DNA of 64,000 bases from contig NZ_CP030041.1 of NCBI RefSeq assembly GCF_003260975.1, positions 2,031,001 through 2,095,000 of the forward strand. Direction: 5' to 3'. The stretch comes from Echinicola strongylocentroti. GTDB lineage: Bacteria; Bacteroidota; Bacteroidia; Cytophagales; Cyclobacteriaceae. A program made the position numbers and the translations under genes. The notes below the pieces were generated by a model. The model worked only from the letters and a program-made list of their open reading frames with translations. It was not told the DNA's origin and searched no databases. Positions 46,981-56,842 of this stretch are shown one piece after another (the first letter of the stretch is position 1; every line of letters begins with the position of its first letter).

Positions 46981-49239
46981 ATGGATTATTTAGAAGGTTT
47001 AAATCCCCCACAAAAAGAAGCAGTAGAACACACGGAAGGCCCACTGATGATTATTGCTGGCGCCGGATCTGGCAAAACCAGGGTGCTCACCTACCGGATT
47101 GCCCACCTGATCAAAGCCAAAAAAGTAGATCCCTTTCAGATTTTATCGCTGACCTTTACCAATAAGGCCGCCAGTGAAATGCGCCATCGGATTGAAAGGC
47201 TGATCGGATTGGAAGCGCGTAATACTTGGATGGGCACATTTCACTCTATCTTTGCCAAGATCCTTCGGGTAGAATCCGAAAAAATAGGTTTCCCTTCCAA
47301 CTTCACGATTTATGACACCGATGACAGTAAATCCCTGATCAAAAGTATCGTAAAAGCCAAAAACTTGGACGAAAAGGTGTACAAACCGAACACCGTACTT
47401 TCCAGGATCTCCGGAGCCAAGAACAGGCTGATCTCATGGGAAAGTTACATCAACGACCCCTATATCAAAGCGGACGATGAAGCCGCCATGAAGCCCCGCA
47501 TGGGAGAGATCTACAGAGCTTATCAAAAAAGGCTGTTTAAATCCTCGGCAATGGACTTTGACGACCTATTGTTCAATACCAACGTGCTCTTCAGGGATCA
47601 TCCCGATGTGCTCAACAAGTACCAGCAGCGCTTCCGCTATGTGCTGGTGGACGAGTTTCAGGACACCAATTTATCCCAATACCTGATCACCAAAAGACTG
47701 GCTGCAGTCCATCAAAATATCTGCGTAGTGGGCGATGATGCACAAAGTATCTATGCCTTCCGTGGGGCTGATATTCAGAATATCCTGAATTTCGAGAAAG
47801 ATTACCCAGACCTGTATGTGGTCAAGCTGGAGCAAAATTACCGCTCTACAAAGAATATTGTGGAAGCGGCCAATTCCATTATTGAAAAAAACAAAGCCCA
47901 GCTCAAAAAAAATGTCTGGACCCAAAACGACAATGGTGACCTCATCGAGCTGATCAAATCCGCTTCGGACAATGAAGAGGGAAGAATGGTGGCATCTACC
48001 ATCTTCGAAGAAAAAAACAACAAAAAGCTCCAGAATAGCGACTTTGCTATCCTCTACAGGACCAATTCCCAATCCAGGGCACTGGAGGAAGCACTTCGCA
48101 AGATGAACATCTCCTATAAAATCGTGGGAGGGCTATCCTTTTACCAAAGGAAGGAAATCAAAGACCTTATGGCTTATTTCCGCTATGTGGTCAACCCAGA
48201 CGACGAAGAGGCGTTCAAGCGAATTATCAATTACCCCAAAAGAGGGATAGGACTGAGCAGTGTAGAAAAGATGATGGTCGCCGCCTACGAGCACGACATC
48301 CCCCTATGGCAAGTCATTACTAATTCCACCAGTTTTTTGCCTGGCCGTGCCGCCAATGCAGTTTCCGACTTCTCTACGATGATCAAGAGTTTCCGCATGG
48401 AAACCGAGCGCAAAGACGCCTATGAAGCTGCTTCCATCATGGCCAAGCAGTCGGGCTTGCTAAGAGAACTGTACGAGGACAAGACGATAGAAGGGCTCAA
48501 CCGCTATGAAAACGTCCAGGAATTGCTCAATGCCATCAAAGAGTACGTGGACAATAAGGACAATGAAGACAAAAGCCTCGGAGCCTTCTTACAGGAAATC
48601 GCCCTGCTGACGGACAATGACCGAGACAAAGATGAAACAGATGCCGTCACCTTAATGACCATCCACTCATCGAAAGGCCTTGAATTCCGACAAGTATTCG
48701 TCGTAGGTATGGAAGAAGACCTATTCCCTTCCCAGATGATGATGCAAAGCCGTGAAGACTTGGAAGAGGAAAGACGGCTATTCTACGTGGCTTCCACAAG
48801 AGCCATGGAAAAATTATACTTTAGCTACGCCATTACTCGTTATCGTTTTGGTAGGCTGTTGGATTGTGAGAAAAGCAGGTTTCTGGATGAAGTGGACCCC
48901 AACTGTATCAGGGTCACCAAAAGAAAGGGGCAAAAACCCATAGGTGATCACTTCGGCCAAAACAATGGCCGAGAAGGAAAAACCGGATTTGTAGGACTTA
49001 AAACCCCGTCGGTAAGAAAAAACACCACGGCCAAAGTCCACACTCCAAGCCCTGACTTCAAGCCTTCCAACACCAATAACCTGACAGAAAGCATGAAAGT
49101 GGAGCACCCAAAATTTGGCTATGGGAAAGTACTAAAAGTAGAAATCGAAGGTTTAAATAAAAAAGCAACGATTGGCTTTGACAATTTTGGAGAAAAGACT
49201 TTATTACTTAGCTTTGCTAAGCTGCGAATAGTGGAGTGA
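46981..49239 (+). CDS. pcrA: UvrD/PcrA-type superfamily 1 DNA helicase
   Basis: This 752-residue protein is an SF1A 3'-5' DNA helicase for repair and replication restart. It shows Walker A AGAGSGKTRVL (about 26-36), the Walker B VLVDEFQDTN (about 221-230), motif III VVGDDAQSIYAFRGAD, motif IV LEQNYRST, and motifs V-VI VTLMTIHSSKGLEFRQVFVVGMEEDLFPS and EERRLFYVASTRA. The C-terminal tail ends with the tudor-like polymerase-binding domain (VEHPKFGYGKVLKVEIEG...LLLSFAKLRIVE). It may be called uvrD or pcrA. Confidence 0.95.
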   Translation: MDYLEGLNPPQKEAVEHTEGPLMIIAGAGSGKTRVLTYRIAHLIKAKKVDPFQILSLTFTNKAASEMRHRIERLIGLEARNTWMGTFHSIFAKILRVESEKIGFPSNFTIYDTDDSKSLIKSIVKAKNLDEKVYKPNTVLSRISGAKNRLISWESYINDPYIKADDEAAMKPRMGEIYRAYQKRLFKSSAMDFDDLLFNTNVLFRDHPDVLNKYQQRFRYVLVDEFQDTNLSQYLITKRLAAVHQNICVVGDDAQSIYAFRGADIQNILNFEKDYPDLYVVKLEQNYRSTKNIVEAANSIIEKNKAQLKKNVWTQNDNGDLIELIKSASDNEEGRMVASTIFEEKNNKKLQNSDFAILYRTNSQSRALEEALRKMNISYKIVGGLSFYQRKEIKDLMAYFRYVVNPDDEEAFKRIINYPKRGIGLSSVEKMMVAAYEHDIPLWQVITNSTSFLPGRAANAVSDFSTMIKSFRMETERKDAYEAASIMAKQSGLLRELYEDKTIEGLNRYENVQELLNAIKEYVDNKDNEDKSLGAFLQEIALLTDNDRDKDETDAVTLMTIHSSKGLEFRQVFVVGMEEDLFPSQMMMQSREDLEEERRLFYVASTRAMEKLYFSYAITRYRFGRLLDCEKSRFLDEVDPNCIRVTKRKGQKPIGDHFGQNNGREGKTGFVGLKTPSVRKNTTAKVHTPSPDFKPSNTNNLTESMKVEHPKFGYGKVLKVEIEGLNKKATIGFDNFGEKTLLLSFAKLRIVE

Positions 49240-49371
49240 TCAAAGCAATTATCTTACCCAATAGTCCATTCCCAAATCGTCAACTTATAACAAGTACTAA
49301 GCTCGACCAGCCCATTTAACGACATTTTTTCGTAACTTGAAACATTCGTTAATATAAAACTGGGGCATGGT

Positions 49372-50040
49372 ATGGAAGAAAAAGAAAAGCATAAACACTC
49401 AGTAATTTTGAAAGAATACGGAAAAAACATTCAGAAATTAGTGGATTATATCATCACTGTTCCTGATAGAGCCAAGCGCACAGAGCAGGCTTACACGCTA
49501 GTAGAATTGATGAAGCAGCTCAATCCTCAGCTTAAAATCGAAAATGACCAAAAGCTTTGGGACGACCTGTTCATCATGTCAGGTTTTGAGCTGGATGTAG
49601 ACAGTCCTTTCCCAATGCCTGAAAAGGAACTCCTTGGCAAAAAACCCCAAGTGGTGGGCTATCCTGAAGGTGAGGTGAAATTCAAACATTACGGTCGTAA
49701 TATCGAAAAACTCATCGAAAGAGCAGTGGAAATAGAAAACGATGAAGAGCAGGAAGCTGCCATCATCTATATTGGTCAGCTTATGCGAAGCTTCCACTCC
49801 ACCTGGAACCGAGAGAACTTCGATGATGGCATCATCATCGACGATATCAAAACCCTCTCCAAAGGAAAACTACACATTGACCTGGAAAAGGTAAGAGAAA
49901 ACTCCCTTTTTGAAAGCAGCACCAGAAGGGACTTCAAACCCAGCTCCCAAGAGCAGTCATCCAACAACAACAATGGCGGTGCCCGTCGAGGTGGAAAAAG
50001 AAGGAACAACGGAGGTAATTACAAAAAACGCAGAAATTAA
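49372..50040 (+). CDS. DUF4290 domain-containing protein
   Basis: This 222-residue cytoplasmic protein belongs to the DUF4290 family (EYGKNIQKLVDYIITVPDRAKRTEQAYTLVELMKQLNPQ-like block at about 14-52, HYGRNIEKLIERA at about 105-117). The C terminus is low-complexity and basic (QEQSSNNNNGGARRGGKRRNN), suggesting nucleic-acid or ribosome contact, which is inference. Its stop codon overlaps the murA start by 1 nt (TAATG), so it is translationally coupled to murA. Function unknown. Confidence 0.88.
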   Translation: MEEKEKHKHSVILKEYGKNIQKLVDYIITVPDRAKRTEQAYTLVELMKQLNPQLKIENDQKLWDDLFIMSGFELDVDSPFPMPEKELLGKKPQVVGYPEGEVKFKHYGRNIEKLIERAVEIENDEEQEAAIIYIGQLMRSFHSTWNRENFDDGIIIDDIKTLSKGKLHIDLEKVRENSLFESSTRRDFKPSSQEQSSNNNNGGARRGGKRRNNGGNYKKRRN

Positions 50041-51347
50041 TGTCCTCATTTCGAGTAAAAGGGGGATTGAAACTAAAAGGTGAAATCACCCCTCAGGGCG
50101 CAAAAAATGAAGCGCTCCAGATACTTTGTGCCGTCCTACTTACTGAAGAGACGGTCCATATCAACAAAATCCCCAACATCCGTGATGTCAACAAACTCAT
50201 AGAGCTATTGGCAGACATGGGCGTTCAAGTATCCAAAACCGGGCCTGAAAGCTACCAGTTTAATGCCGCCAAAGTAAACCTTGACTATTTAGACACCGAT
50301 AAATTTCTCACCAAAGCATCCTCCTTACGGGGCTCTGTAATGCTTTTGGGGCCACTTTTGGCCCGATTCGGCAAAGGAAAAATCTCCAAACCAGGTGGTG
50401 ATAAAATTGGCCGTAGAAGACTGGACACCCACTTCGTGGGATTCCAGAAGCTTGGCGCCAAATTCAACTATGACACCGCAAGGGAAATATACAATATCGA
50501 TGGCCATAACCTGAAAGGTGATTTCATGCTGTTGGATGAAGCCTCCGTTACAGGAACGGCCAACATCCTGATGGCAGCGGTAATGGCGGAGGGCAAGACC
50601 ACCATCTATAACGCAGCTTGCGAGCCCTATTTACAGCAGCTTTGCGATATGCTCAATAGAATGGGAGCAAAAATAACAGGTGTGGGCTCAAACCTCCTTC
50701 ATATCGAAGGTGTCAAAAAGTTAACTGGCACGGAGCACACCTTACTTCCCGACATGATAGAAATTGGCTCATTTATCGGACTTGCCGCAATGACCCAATC
50801 AGAAATCACCATCAAGGATGCCCAAATCCATCGACTTGGAATTATCCCAGACACCTTTAAGCGGATGGGGATAAAGATGGAGTTTAAAGGAGACGACATT
50901 TATATTCCCTCCCAAAAACACTACGAAATAGAAACATTTATAGACGGCTCCATCCTGACAGTAGCGGACGCTATTTGGCCTGGATTTACCCCAGACCTGC
51001 TCAGCATCGTCCTGGTCACGGCCACACAGGCCAAAGGAACTGTTTTGGTTCATCAAAAAATGTTTGAGAGCCGCTTGTTCTTTGTGGACAAACTTATCGA
51101 CATGGGCGCCCAGATCATTTTGTGCGACCCTCACAGAGCCACCGTAATTGGACTGGACAGAAAATACCCTCTAAAGGGCATCAGAATGACCTCTCCTGAC
51201 ATCAGAGCGGGGGTTTCCTTACTCATAGCTGCGCTCTCAGCAGAAGGACAGTCCATCATCGACAATGTCGAACAAATTGACCGTGGCTACCAATACATAG
51301 ACCAGCGGCTTAATGCCCTAGGCGCGGACATTGTTCGCATCGACTAG
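50040..51347 (+). CDS. murA: UDP-N-acetylglucosamine 1-carboxyvinyltransferase, Cys-to-Asp active-site variant
   Basis: This 435-residue protein is MurA, the first committed enzyme of peptidoglycan synthesis, transferring enolpyruvate from PEP to UDP-GlcNAc. Motifs include GAKNEALQILCAVLL (about 20-34) with the catalytic Lys22-Asn23 region, LGPLLARFGKGK, and DIRAGVSLLIAALSAEG near the C terminus. The loop that carries Cys115 in Escherichia coli (PGGCxIG) reads PGGDKIG with Asp121 (codon 50400-50402). Natural Asp variants, such as in Mycobacterium and Chlamydia, are active and insensitive to fosfomycin. Confidence 0.96.
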   Translation: MSSFRVKGGLKLKGEITPQGAKNEALQILCAVLLTEETVHINKIPNIRDVNKLIELLADMGVQVSKTGPESYQFNAAKVNLDYLDTDKFLTKASSLRGSVMLLGPLLARFGKGKISKPGGDKIGRRRLDTHFVGFQKLGAKFNYDTAREIYNIDGHNLKGDFMLLDEASVTGTANILMAAVMAEGKTTIYNAACEPYLQQLCDMLNRMGAKITGVGSNLLHIEGVKKLTGTEHTLLPDMIEIGSFIGLAAMTQSEITIKDAQIHRLGIIPDTFKRMGIKMEFKGDDIYIPSQKHYEIETFIDGSILTVADAIWPGFTPDLLSIVLVTATQAKGTVLVHQKMFESRLFFVDKLIDMGAQIILCDPHRATVIGLDRKYPLKGIRMTSPDIRAGVSLLIAALSAEGQSIIDNVEQIDRGYQYIDQRLNALGADIVRID

Positions 51348-51357
51348 AACAAAAATA

Positions 51358-51393
51358 AGCACCGATAGACTAAACTACCGGTGCTCTTTTTTT
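51358..51393. terminator. Terminator between murA and the transglutaminase-like gene
   Basis: The stem AGCACCG.TAG with CTA.CGGTGCT (10 pairs and one mismatch, 6-nt loop) is followed by CTTTTTTT on the plus strand and by A/T-rich bases on the other side. It sits 10 nt past the murA stop and 12 nt from the end of the convergent gene. Confidence 0.88.
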
Positions 51394-51405
51394 AAAAAGT
51401 ATCAG

Positions 51406-52230
51406 TTATCTCCTTGCTAATTTTTTCTCTTCCTCCTGGATCGCTGCTATATACTCATACAAGCTCAATACACGCTCAGATGGATAAATGGCTTTTGCCT
51501 TGGCCAGTTGCCTATAGGTCATCTCCTTATCCCCATCATTAAAATGGTGCACGGCATCATTATAATATTGTAACCCCGCTAATTCCCTTAAAGAAATCGA
51601 AGCATAAATGGTGCTTTCTTCCGAAAACTGGGATGTCACACTACCTAATTCAGCCAGCTGATCCACTTTTCCATTAATCACCTCAGTATTAAAAACTGAA
51701 ATATATTGATTCACTGCTTCTTGGTCTTTTATGAAACCCGCCCGAGGCTCGGTACTTTCATAAATATACCTCCTATCACCTTCTCCGTGTATTAGTAAAA
51801 ACACATGATAATCCGTTTCGATCACTTCATATTCAAAACCGTACCGATCCAACAACAAACCATAAATAGCAGACCCACTCACACAATCATAACTTCCCGT
51901 GGTCAGTGCTTCATTGAAGGAACTATGCTTTACATACTCTTTTAATACGTATTGATGGGCCTTATAAAAAACCTCACTTAAAAACCATTCTTTATAGGCT
52001 TTCCTTTTGGACCGCTTATCCAACTTACCGATCAACTTATCCAATTGTCCTGTCTTTACATCTGTGGAAGCATGTAAGGCCATCAACAAATCCATCGGAG
52101 CCGGATCATCCAAAAACAATCGTTGCTCTGTAGTGTTCTCAAACATGGAGGAATCAAAATCCCATCCTTGGGACATTGCATGACAAATCCCCGCAAACAA
52201 CACTACTATACAAAACGCCAACTTTTTCAC
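51406..52230 (-). CDS. Secreted transglutaminase-like protein
   Basis: This 274-residue protein has a signal peptide (residues 1-20, MKKLAFCIVVLFAGICHAMS). It contains a transglutaminase-like core in which GSYDCVSGSAIYGLLLDRYGFEYEV (about 112-136) supplies a candidate catalytic Cys and DYHVFLLI (about 140-147) a candidate His. The third member could be the Glu or Asp near 155-160. The C-terminal third is helical (HFNDGDKEMTYRQLAKAKAIYPSERVL), TPR-like. The start is GTG at 52228-52230 behind a strong AGGAGG. Substrate unknown; a peptidase or an inactive fold is also possible. Confidence 0.68.
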   Translation of the reverse strand: MKKLAFCIVVLFAGICHAMSQGWDFDSSMFENTTEQRLFLDDPAPMDLLMALHASTDVKTGQLDKLIGKLDKRSKRKAYKEWFLSEVFYKAHQYVLKEYVKHSSFNEALTTGSYDCVSGSAIYGLLLDRYGFEYEVIETDYHVFLLIHGEGDRRYIYESTEPRAGFIKDQEAVNQYISVFNTEVINGKVDQLAELGSVTSQFSEESTIYASISLRELAGLQYYNDAVHHFNDGDKEMTYRQLAKAKAIYPSERVLSLYEYIAAIQEEEKKLARR

Positions 52231-52966
52231 CTTCCCTCCTTTCTTTCTATGTTAATTTATTATTACTAAAATTAACAATTTGATAACATTGTATCAATAA
52301 AAACAAGCTAAATCATATGTTAAGTTTTTTAATCACCTGATTTTAATCTTTTTATATATTTCCGTATTGTTACCAAATAAAGAGTTTTTTATTAAAATAG
52401 CCAAGATACACTTCACCTCCCCCACCCTTCCTTATATTCAGGATGTGTGGAGATTGAAGCATCCGCCGCGCGAATGGTGAGCCTGTCTAGCGGCCGATAG
52501 CCGTCAGGCTAACACATGTAAGTTGCTGAAAATCTATGTCCTTATTGATGCTTGTGCTCTTCACAAATGGCCTAGGGGGGGGATTACAAATCCCCCTTAT
52601 CTCGGTTCGATACTATAAACCTCAGTTCGATTATGAAACCGTTTCTGTACAGTGGTCGGAACATGCACTGCGTGCTTGTCTGGAGCCAAACAGGGCTTAG
52701 AGGGAGGCCTGAGCGGATGGAAGCCGTGGCAGCTCGCCGCGGCGAGTTGTCACACCCTTTTCCAACCCACATCCTCCTAAAAAGGGCCTGCCTGGGCAGA
52801 CAGGTCCGCTATGACGTTTTTTATACTAAAAATAAGTCGAGCTCAGGTCAATACCTGTGCACCGTGGGATCGGCAAATGCATATTCCGGGTTTAAGAAAA
52901 AACAGCGTTCTGTCCAAACCATCCTCCAACTTTTCCGCTTGACCTCAGAACACTACCGAATACGCA
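52231..52966. other. Gene-free region with decayed repeat sequence
   Basis: The first 200 bp are AT-rich. The rest is compositionally uneven: a perfect 8-bp hairpin (GGGGGATT-ACA-AATCCCCC, 52578-52596), an inverted CTCGCCGCGGCGAG (about 52733-52746), and a hairpin of CCTGCC/GGCAG-type (about 52787-52812). An open frame at 52633-53106 has no recognisable features and overlaps the dnaN terminator and the 3' end of dnaN. Confidence 0.55.
52869..52895. repeat. Palindromic repeat PR1, end fragment E
   Basis: A 27-bp match to the right end of the palindromic repeat (..AATGCATATTCCGGGTTTAA) has two differences. Only this end is present; the body and other end are absent. Confidence 0.75.
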
Positions 52967-52999
52967 TAAAAAAAACCACGACCATTTTACAGATCGTGG
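52967..52999 (-). terminator. Terminator after dnaN
   Basis: On the minus strand the stem CCACGA(T) and (G)TCGTGG with a 10-nt loop is followed by eight T then ATGCG. It lies 28 nt past the dnaN stop. Confidence 0.85.
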
Positions 53000-53026
53000 C
53001 TTTGCATTTTCTTTATATAAAAGGTC

Positions 53027-54151
53027 TTACACGTAATTATTCAACATTACTGGCATTACCAACATTAGGATATCTTCATTTTCTCCTTTTTCACTTGGCA
53101 CAATAAGACCTGCTCGGTTTGGAGCGCTAAATTTAAGTGTCACTTGTTTTGAGCTAATGTTGTTCAGCATTTCTACCAAAAACTTCGCATTAAAACCGAT
53201 TTCAATATCTTCACCATCGTGCTCACAAGACAAGCGCTCATTTGCTTCATTGGAGAAGTCCAAGTCTTCAGCTGAAATTTGAAGTTCACTTCCAGTTAAT
53301 TTCAACCTCACCTGATGCGTTGTCTTATTGGCATAAATAGCAATCCTTCTCAACGAGCTCAAGAATTCCACCCGATCAATGGTCATGTTATTCTCATTGT
53401 CCACTGGGATCACGTTTTCATAATCCGGGTAGCGCTCATCTACTAGACGGCAAATCATCTGGATATTCCCAAACTTAAAATAAGCATTGGAGTTATTGAA
53501 CTCAACAGTTACAGGTACATTTTCGGAGGGAAGGGTAGACTTCAGCAAGTTGAGCGCTTTACGTGGCACAATGATGTTTGCAGCTTCTTCAGCAGCAATA
53601 TCCACTCTCCTGTAACGGATCAGACGGTGACCATCTGTGGCCACGAAAGTCGTATTGGTATTGCTCAGATTCACATAAACCCCTGTCATGGCCGGTCTCA
53701 ATTCATCATTGCTTGTCGCAAAAATGGTATTATTGATGGCGCTGCTCAGTACATCGGTGGACATATCCACTGCAGTGGCATTGCTCACAGAAGGGATATT
53801 CGGAAAATCAGTAGCGTTTTCACCGGCCAACTTATACCGTCCATTATCGGAACTGATCTCCACGCTATAGGTATCATGGTCAATGCTAAAAGTCACTGGC
53901 TGCTCTGGCAAATTCTTCAATGTTTCTATCAGAATTCTTGCCGGCACGGCTATATTTCCATCTTCCTTAGCCTCCACATCTATTTCTGTCATCATGGAAG
54001 TCTGTAGGTCTGATGCCGTAATGGTCAATTTTCCTTCTTTGATTTCAAAAAGGAAATTTTCAAGTATCGGCACTACCGGATTGGTGGTTACCACTCCATT
54101 GATTCCTGAAAGTTGCTTCAAAAGAGCTGAAGAAGAAACAATAAATTTCAT
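53027..54151 (-). CDS. dnaN: DNA polymerase III subunit beta (sliding clamp)
   Basis: This 374-residue protein is the beta sliding clamp of the replicase. It starts MKFIVSSSALLKQLSGINGVV, has the three-fold repeated clamp domains (LETFxxxL-like at the domain borders) and the end MLVMPVMLNNYV. The central ATDGHRLIRYRR motif (about 172-183) is diagnostic. It is flanked by gene-free regions on both sides and not adjacent to dnaA. Confidence 0.97.
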   Translation of the reverse strand: MKFIVSSSALLKQLSGINGVVTTNPVVPILENFLFEIKEGKLTITASDLQTSMMTEIDVEAKEDGNIAVPARILIETLKNLPEQPVTFSIDHDTYSVEISSDNGRYKLAGENATDFPNIPSVSNATAVDMSTDVLSSAINNTIFATSNDELRPAMTGVYVNLSNTNTTFVATDGHRLIRYRRVDIAAEEAANIIVPRKALNLLKSTLPSENVPVTVEFNNSNAYFKFGNIQMICRLVDERYPDYENVIPVDNENNMTIDRVEFLSSLRRIAIYANKTTHQVRLKLTGSELQISAEDLDFSNEANERLSCEHDGEDIEIGFNAKFLVEMLNNISSKQVTLKFSAPNRAGLIVPSEKGENEDILMLVMPVMLNNYV

Positions 54152-54404
54152 GAGAATATGATTTAGTTATTCACGGTCAAAGCCAGCGATTATGTGGACG
54201 ATTTCAAAAAAAACCAACATAACCTGACACTCCAAACCAATGCTTTTATTTCAATTAGTTTTCAACAGGGTAAATTTATAAATAAAATTAGAAAAGGAGG
54301 TACCTGCTGCCAATTTCTGCCTAAAAAATATTTAAAACCCATGAAATAGATCCTCTTCACAACACTGCATGCACATGGATAATTTCATTTATTGATCACC
54401 ACCA
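54152..54404. other. 253-bp spacer between dnaN and gldG
   Basis: No gene, repeat or clear terminator is seen. It presumably contains the dnaN promoter, but the closest match to the consensus (TAAATTTA near 54265) lacks a proper -33 box. Confidence 0.5.
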
Positions 54405-56123
54405 CTATTCCACCTTATTTCCGTACTTACGTCTTCGAAAATAAATTTTGACCAAGCCAATCAGCAACACCAACACAACAGGTAAGGCCACATTAAGCAC
54501 CTGCCATTTTGCTTTGTCTTCTTGGACCTTCTTTTTGTCCAGAGGTCTTATCTTGAGCTCTTTGCTCCTAGTAGCCATGATTCCATTGGGATCGACCAGG
54601 TACTTGAGCATATTTTGAAGCAATTCCCTATTGGCAAAACTAGTTTCAGCATAAGGCACCACCCCAAGAGGCACCGGATCACCTGTACTCCTATCGTTAA
54701 CGCTCTGCAACCAATCTCCATCCCCAGTCACGATGATCGCCCCACCATCCGATGTCTCGGCAAAATCCGGGTCATTTTCGAATGACTTGGGAAGGAACCG
54801 GTTTTGAAAAACAGAGGAAAAATCACCTTCCAGCAAATACACCAAGGGTAAATGTCGCTGGTCAAAAAGAGACACGTCAGGTTCCTGGGACATGTCCTCA
54901 AAAGCAACCCGTACAGGCTGTGACATGACTCGACTATATCGTCCACTATAAATAAGTGGTGTCTTTTGTACTCCAGAGGCTTTGACCGTATCTATGGTAC
55001 TGATCATCCTAAACATGGCCTGGTCCAGGCCTTTGGTAATGACATGCTCACTCATTGTATTGGCCACCACATAAAAAGGCCAAGGAAGAGGCACCAACTG
55101 AGACTGGTCCCCAAACTCTCCGGCGACCACTGGGTAATAACCAAAGTTCATATCTTGTACCAAGTCCTTGTTGATCCGCACGCCATACTTGAAGAGCATC
55201 CTATCCAGCCCGGTTTCAAAACCAACAGCCACTGTCCCGTCACCACCGGCCTTTGCCAAATCCACCGCCAAAGGATCTACACAGAGCAGCAGCTTCCCCC
55301 CACGCATAAGGTACTGGTCCAGCAGGTAAACTTCACGGTCTGCATAGCCATCCCTAGGACCAGCCACAATGACCGCATCAAAACTCAATAGATCATCCAC
55401 AGATTTTGCTTGCTGAAGAGGCACTTTATACACTTCATAATCTTCAGAAAGGGCTTCCACCACCCCATAACCTTGGTCTTCCTGAAGTTCTCCATGATTG
55501 GTAATCATGGCGACGGCCCGCTTTTTCTTACGGGTCAGTTTACGAATCATATTGATGAGTTCGTATTCCAAGTTTTCCACTGATAGATTAAGGATCTGAT
55601 CTGGAGACATGCCCCTGTTCCCCTTCAATAACAACCCTCCTGTTTCATGGGTAGCATTGCGTATGATGACTCCAGGAAAAATCAACCGGGAAGTCTGGGC
55701 ACCATTTTCTGTGGCAAATAGATTGGTTGGGTTTATTCCAAATTCGGCCAAATAAATAATGTATTCCTCCTTTTCTCCCTTGTCATTAATTTCCATCGGG
55801 TTAAAATACCTCACCGTAATAGGTGCATTACTGTAGGCATTGAAAGTCTCCAAGGTCGATTCTATGTTCCGCTGAAATCTCCGCATCCCCCCAGGCAACT
55901 TCCCCGACAATAGAATATCTACCTCCAGCGGCGTGTCAATGGTCTCTAAAACATCCTTGGTGAAGGGGTGTAGGGAATAGCGGTTTTCTTCTGTAAGGTC
56001 AATTCTGAACTGCGTAAAATGATCCAATGCCAGTATAAAAGCCAATACTATCAGGAGAAAAACAAGCGTGCCCCCCCAGTGCTTCTTTCTTATTTGACGA
56101 ATATTTAACGGCTGCTCCCTCAT
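54405..56123 (-). CDS. gldG: Gliding motility ABC transporter auxiliary protein GldG
   Basis: This 572-residue protein is GldG, the membrane-anchored partner of the GldA-GldF transporter implicated in gliding of Bacteroidota. I chose the ATG at 56121-56123, which overlaps the gldF stop by 4 nt (ATGA). It has an N-terminal transmembrane helix (GGTLVFLLIVLAFILALDHF, about 15-34), then an ABC-type uncharacterised domain (RFQRNIESTLETFNAYS...VRYFNPME), and a C-terminal transmembrane helix (LPVVLVLLIGLVKIYF) with a basic tail. The role in gliding is from the family; secretion by another route is not excluded. Confidence 0.9.
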   Translation of the reverse strand: MREQPLNIRQIRKKHWGGTLVFLLIVLAFILALDHFTQFRIDLTEENRYSLHPFTKDVLETIDTPLEVDILLSGKLPGGMRRFQRNIESTLETFNAYSNAPITVRYFNPMEINDKGEKEEYIIYLAEFGINPTNLFATENGAQTSRLIFPGVIIRNATHETGGLLLKGNRGMSPDQILNLSVENLEYELINMIRKLTRKKKRAVAMITNHGELQEDQGYGVVEALSEDYEVYKVPLQQAKSVDDLLSFDAVIVAGPRDGYADREVYLLDQYLMRGGKLLLCVDPLAVDLAKAGGDGTVAVGFETGLDRMLFKYGVRINKDLVQDMNFGYYPVVAGEFGDQSQLVPLPWPFYVVANTMSEHVITKGLDQAMFRMISTIDTVKASGVQKTPLIYSGRYSRVMSQPVRVAFEDMSQEPDVSLFDQRHLPLVYLLEGDFSSVFQNRFLPKSFENDPDFAETSDGGAIIVTGDGDWLQSVNDRSTGDPVPLGVVPYAETSFANRELLQNMLKYLVDPNGIMATRSKELKIRPLDKKKVQEDKAKWQVLNVALPVVLVLLIGLVKIYFRRRKYGNKVE

Positions 56124-56842
56124 TTTTTTCGGATCATTAAGGTGGTCAATACTAACAGGGAAATGATCCATCCCAAAAAGTAATACAAGTCTCCACTCAC
56201 TATGACTCCTCGGCTCATACTTTCATAGTGATAGCTTAAGCTTAGTTCTTCAATCATTAGCACCAGCGCACTTCCTGACAACATATCCGCCAAGGCTGTA
56301 AAACCGAAATAAAGCACAAAACACAAAAATGCTCCAATGACAAACGCCGTAATTTGATTGTCGGTAAGCGCAGAACTGAACAGCCCAATGGCCGTAAACA
56401 CAGCCCCAATCATCAGCACACCAACAAAGGCCCCAATAAAACCCGCCGTGTCGATATTTCCCACTGGTGACCCCAATTGAAAAATACTGAAATAATAAAG
56501 CAATGTAGGAAGGACTGCCAACACCATCACGATTACTGACGAAAAGTATTTGGCCAGAATAATTTGGTACGGCCGTAGAGGTACGGTCATCAAGAGCTCC
56601 CAAGTACCATTCTTACGCTCCTCAGCAACCGTCCTCATCGTAATGGCTGGCACCATAAATACAAAAACATAAGGCGTGTACACAAACAAGGCCTCCAAAT
56701 CCGCAAATCCATACTCCAATACACTCGTCTCCGGAAACACCCATACCAATAATCCCAAAACGACTAAAAACACCGATAGAATCAAGTATCCGGTAAGGTG
56801 GTTAAAAAAGGCATTGAATTCTTTAAGTAGCAAACTGGTCAT
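56120..56842 (-). CDS. gldF: Gliding motility ABC transporter permease GldF
   Basis: This 240-residue protein is an integral-membrane permease with about six transmembrane helices (for example GYLILSVFLVVLGLLVWVF and VIVMVLAVLPTLLYYF). The segment ERKNGTWELLMTVPLRPYQIILAKYFSSV (about 77-105) is typical of ABC-2 permeases. It overlaps gldG by 4 nt downstream and the gldA stop by 4 nt upstream, so gldA, gldF and gldG are translationally coupled. Confidence 0.9.
   Translation of the reverse strand: MTSLLLKEFNAFFNHLTGYLILSVFLVVLGLLVWVFPETSVLEYGFADLEALFVYTPYVFVFMVPAITMRTVAEERKNGTWELLMTVPLRPYQIILAKYFSSVIVMVLAVLPTLLYYFSIFQLGSPVGNIDTAGFIGAFVGVLMIGAVFTAIGLFSSALTDNQITAFVIGAFLCFVLYFGFTALADMLSGSALVLMIEELSLSYHYESMSRGVIVSGDLYYFLGWIISLLVLTTLMIRKK

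Noticed and set aside
52578..52596. GGGGGATT-ACA-AATCCCCC hairpin as a terminator
   Set aside because: The stem is perfect but no T run follows on either strand and no gene ends just before it.
52633..53106. A 157-codon open frame on the plus strand
   Set aside because: It runs through decayed repeat sequence, the dnaN terminator and into the antisense of dnaN, and has no domain, signal or ribosome-binding context.
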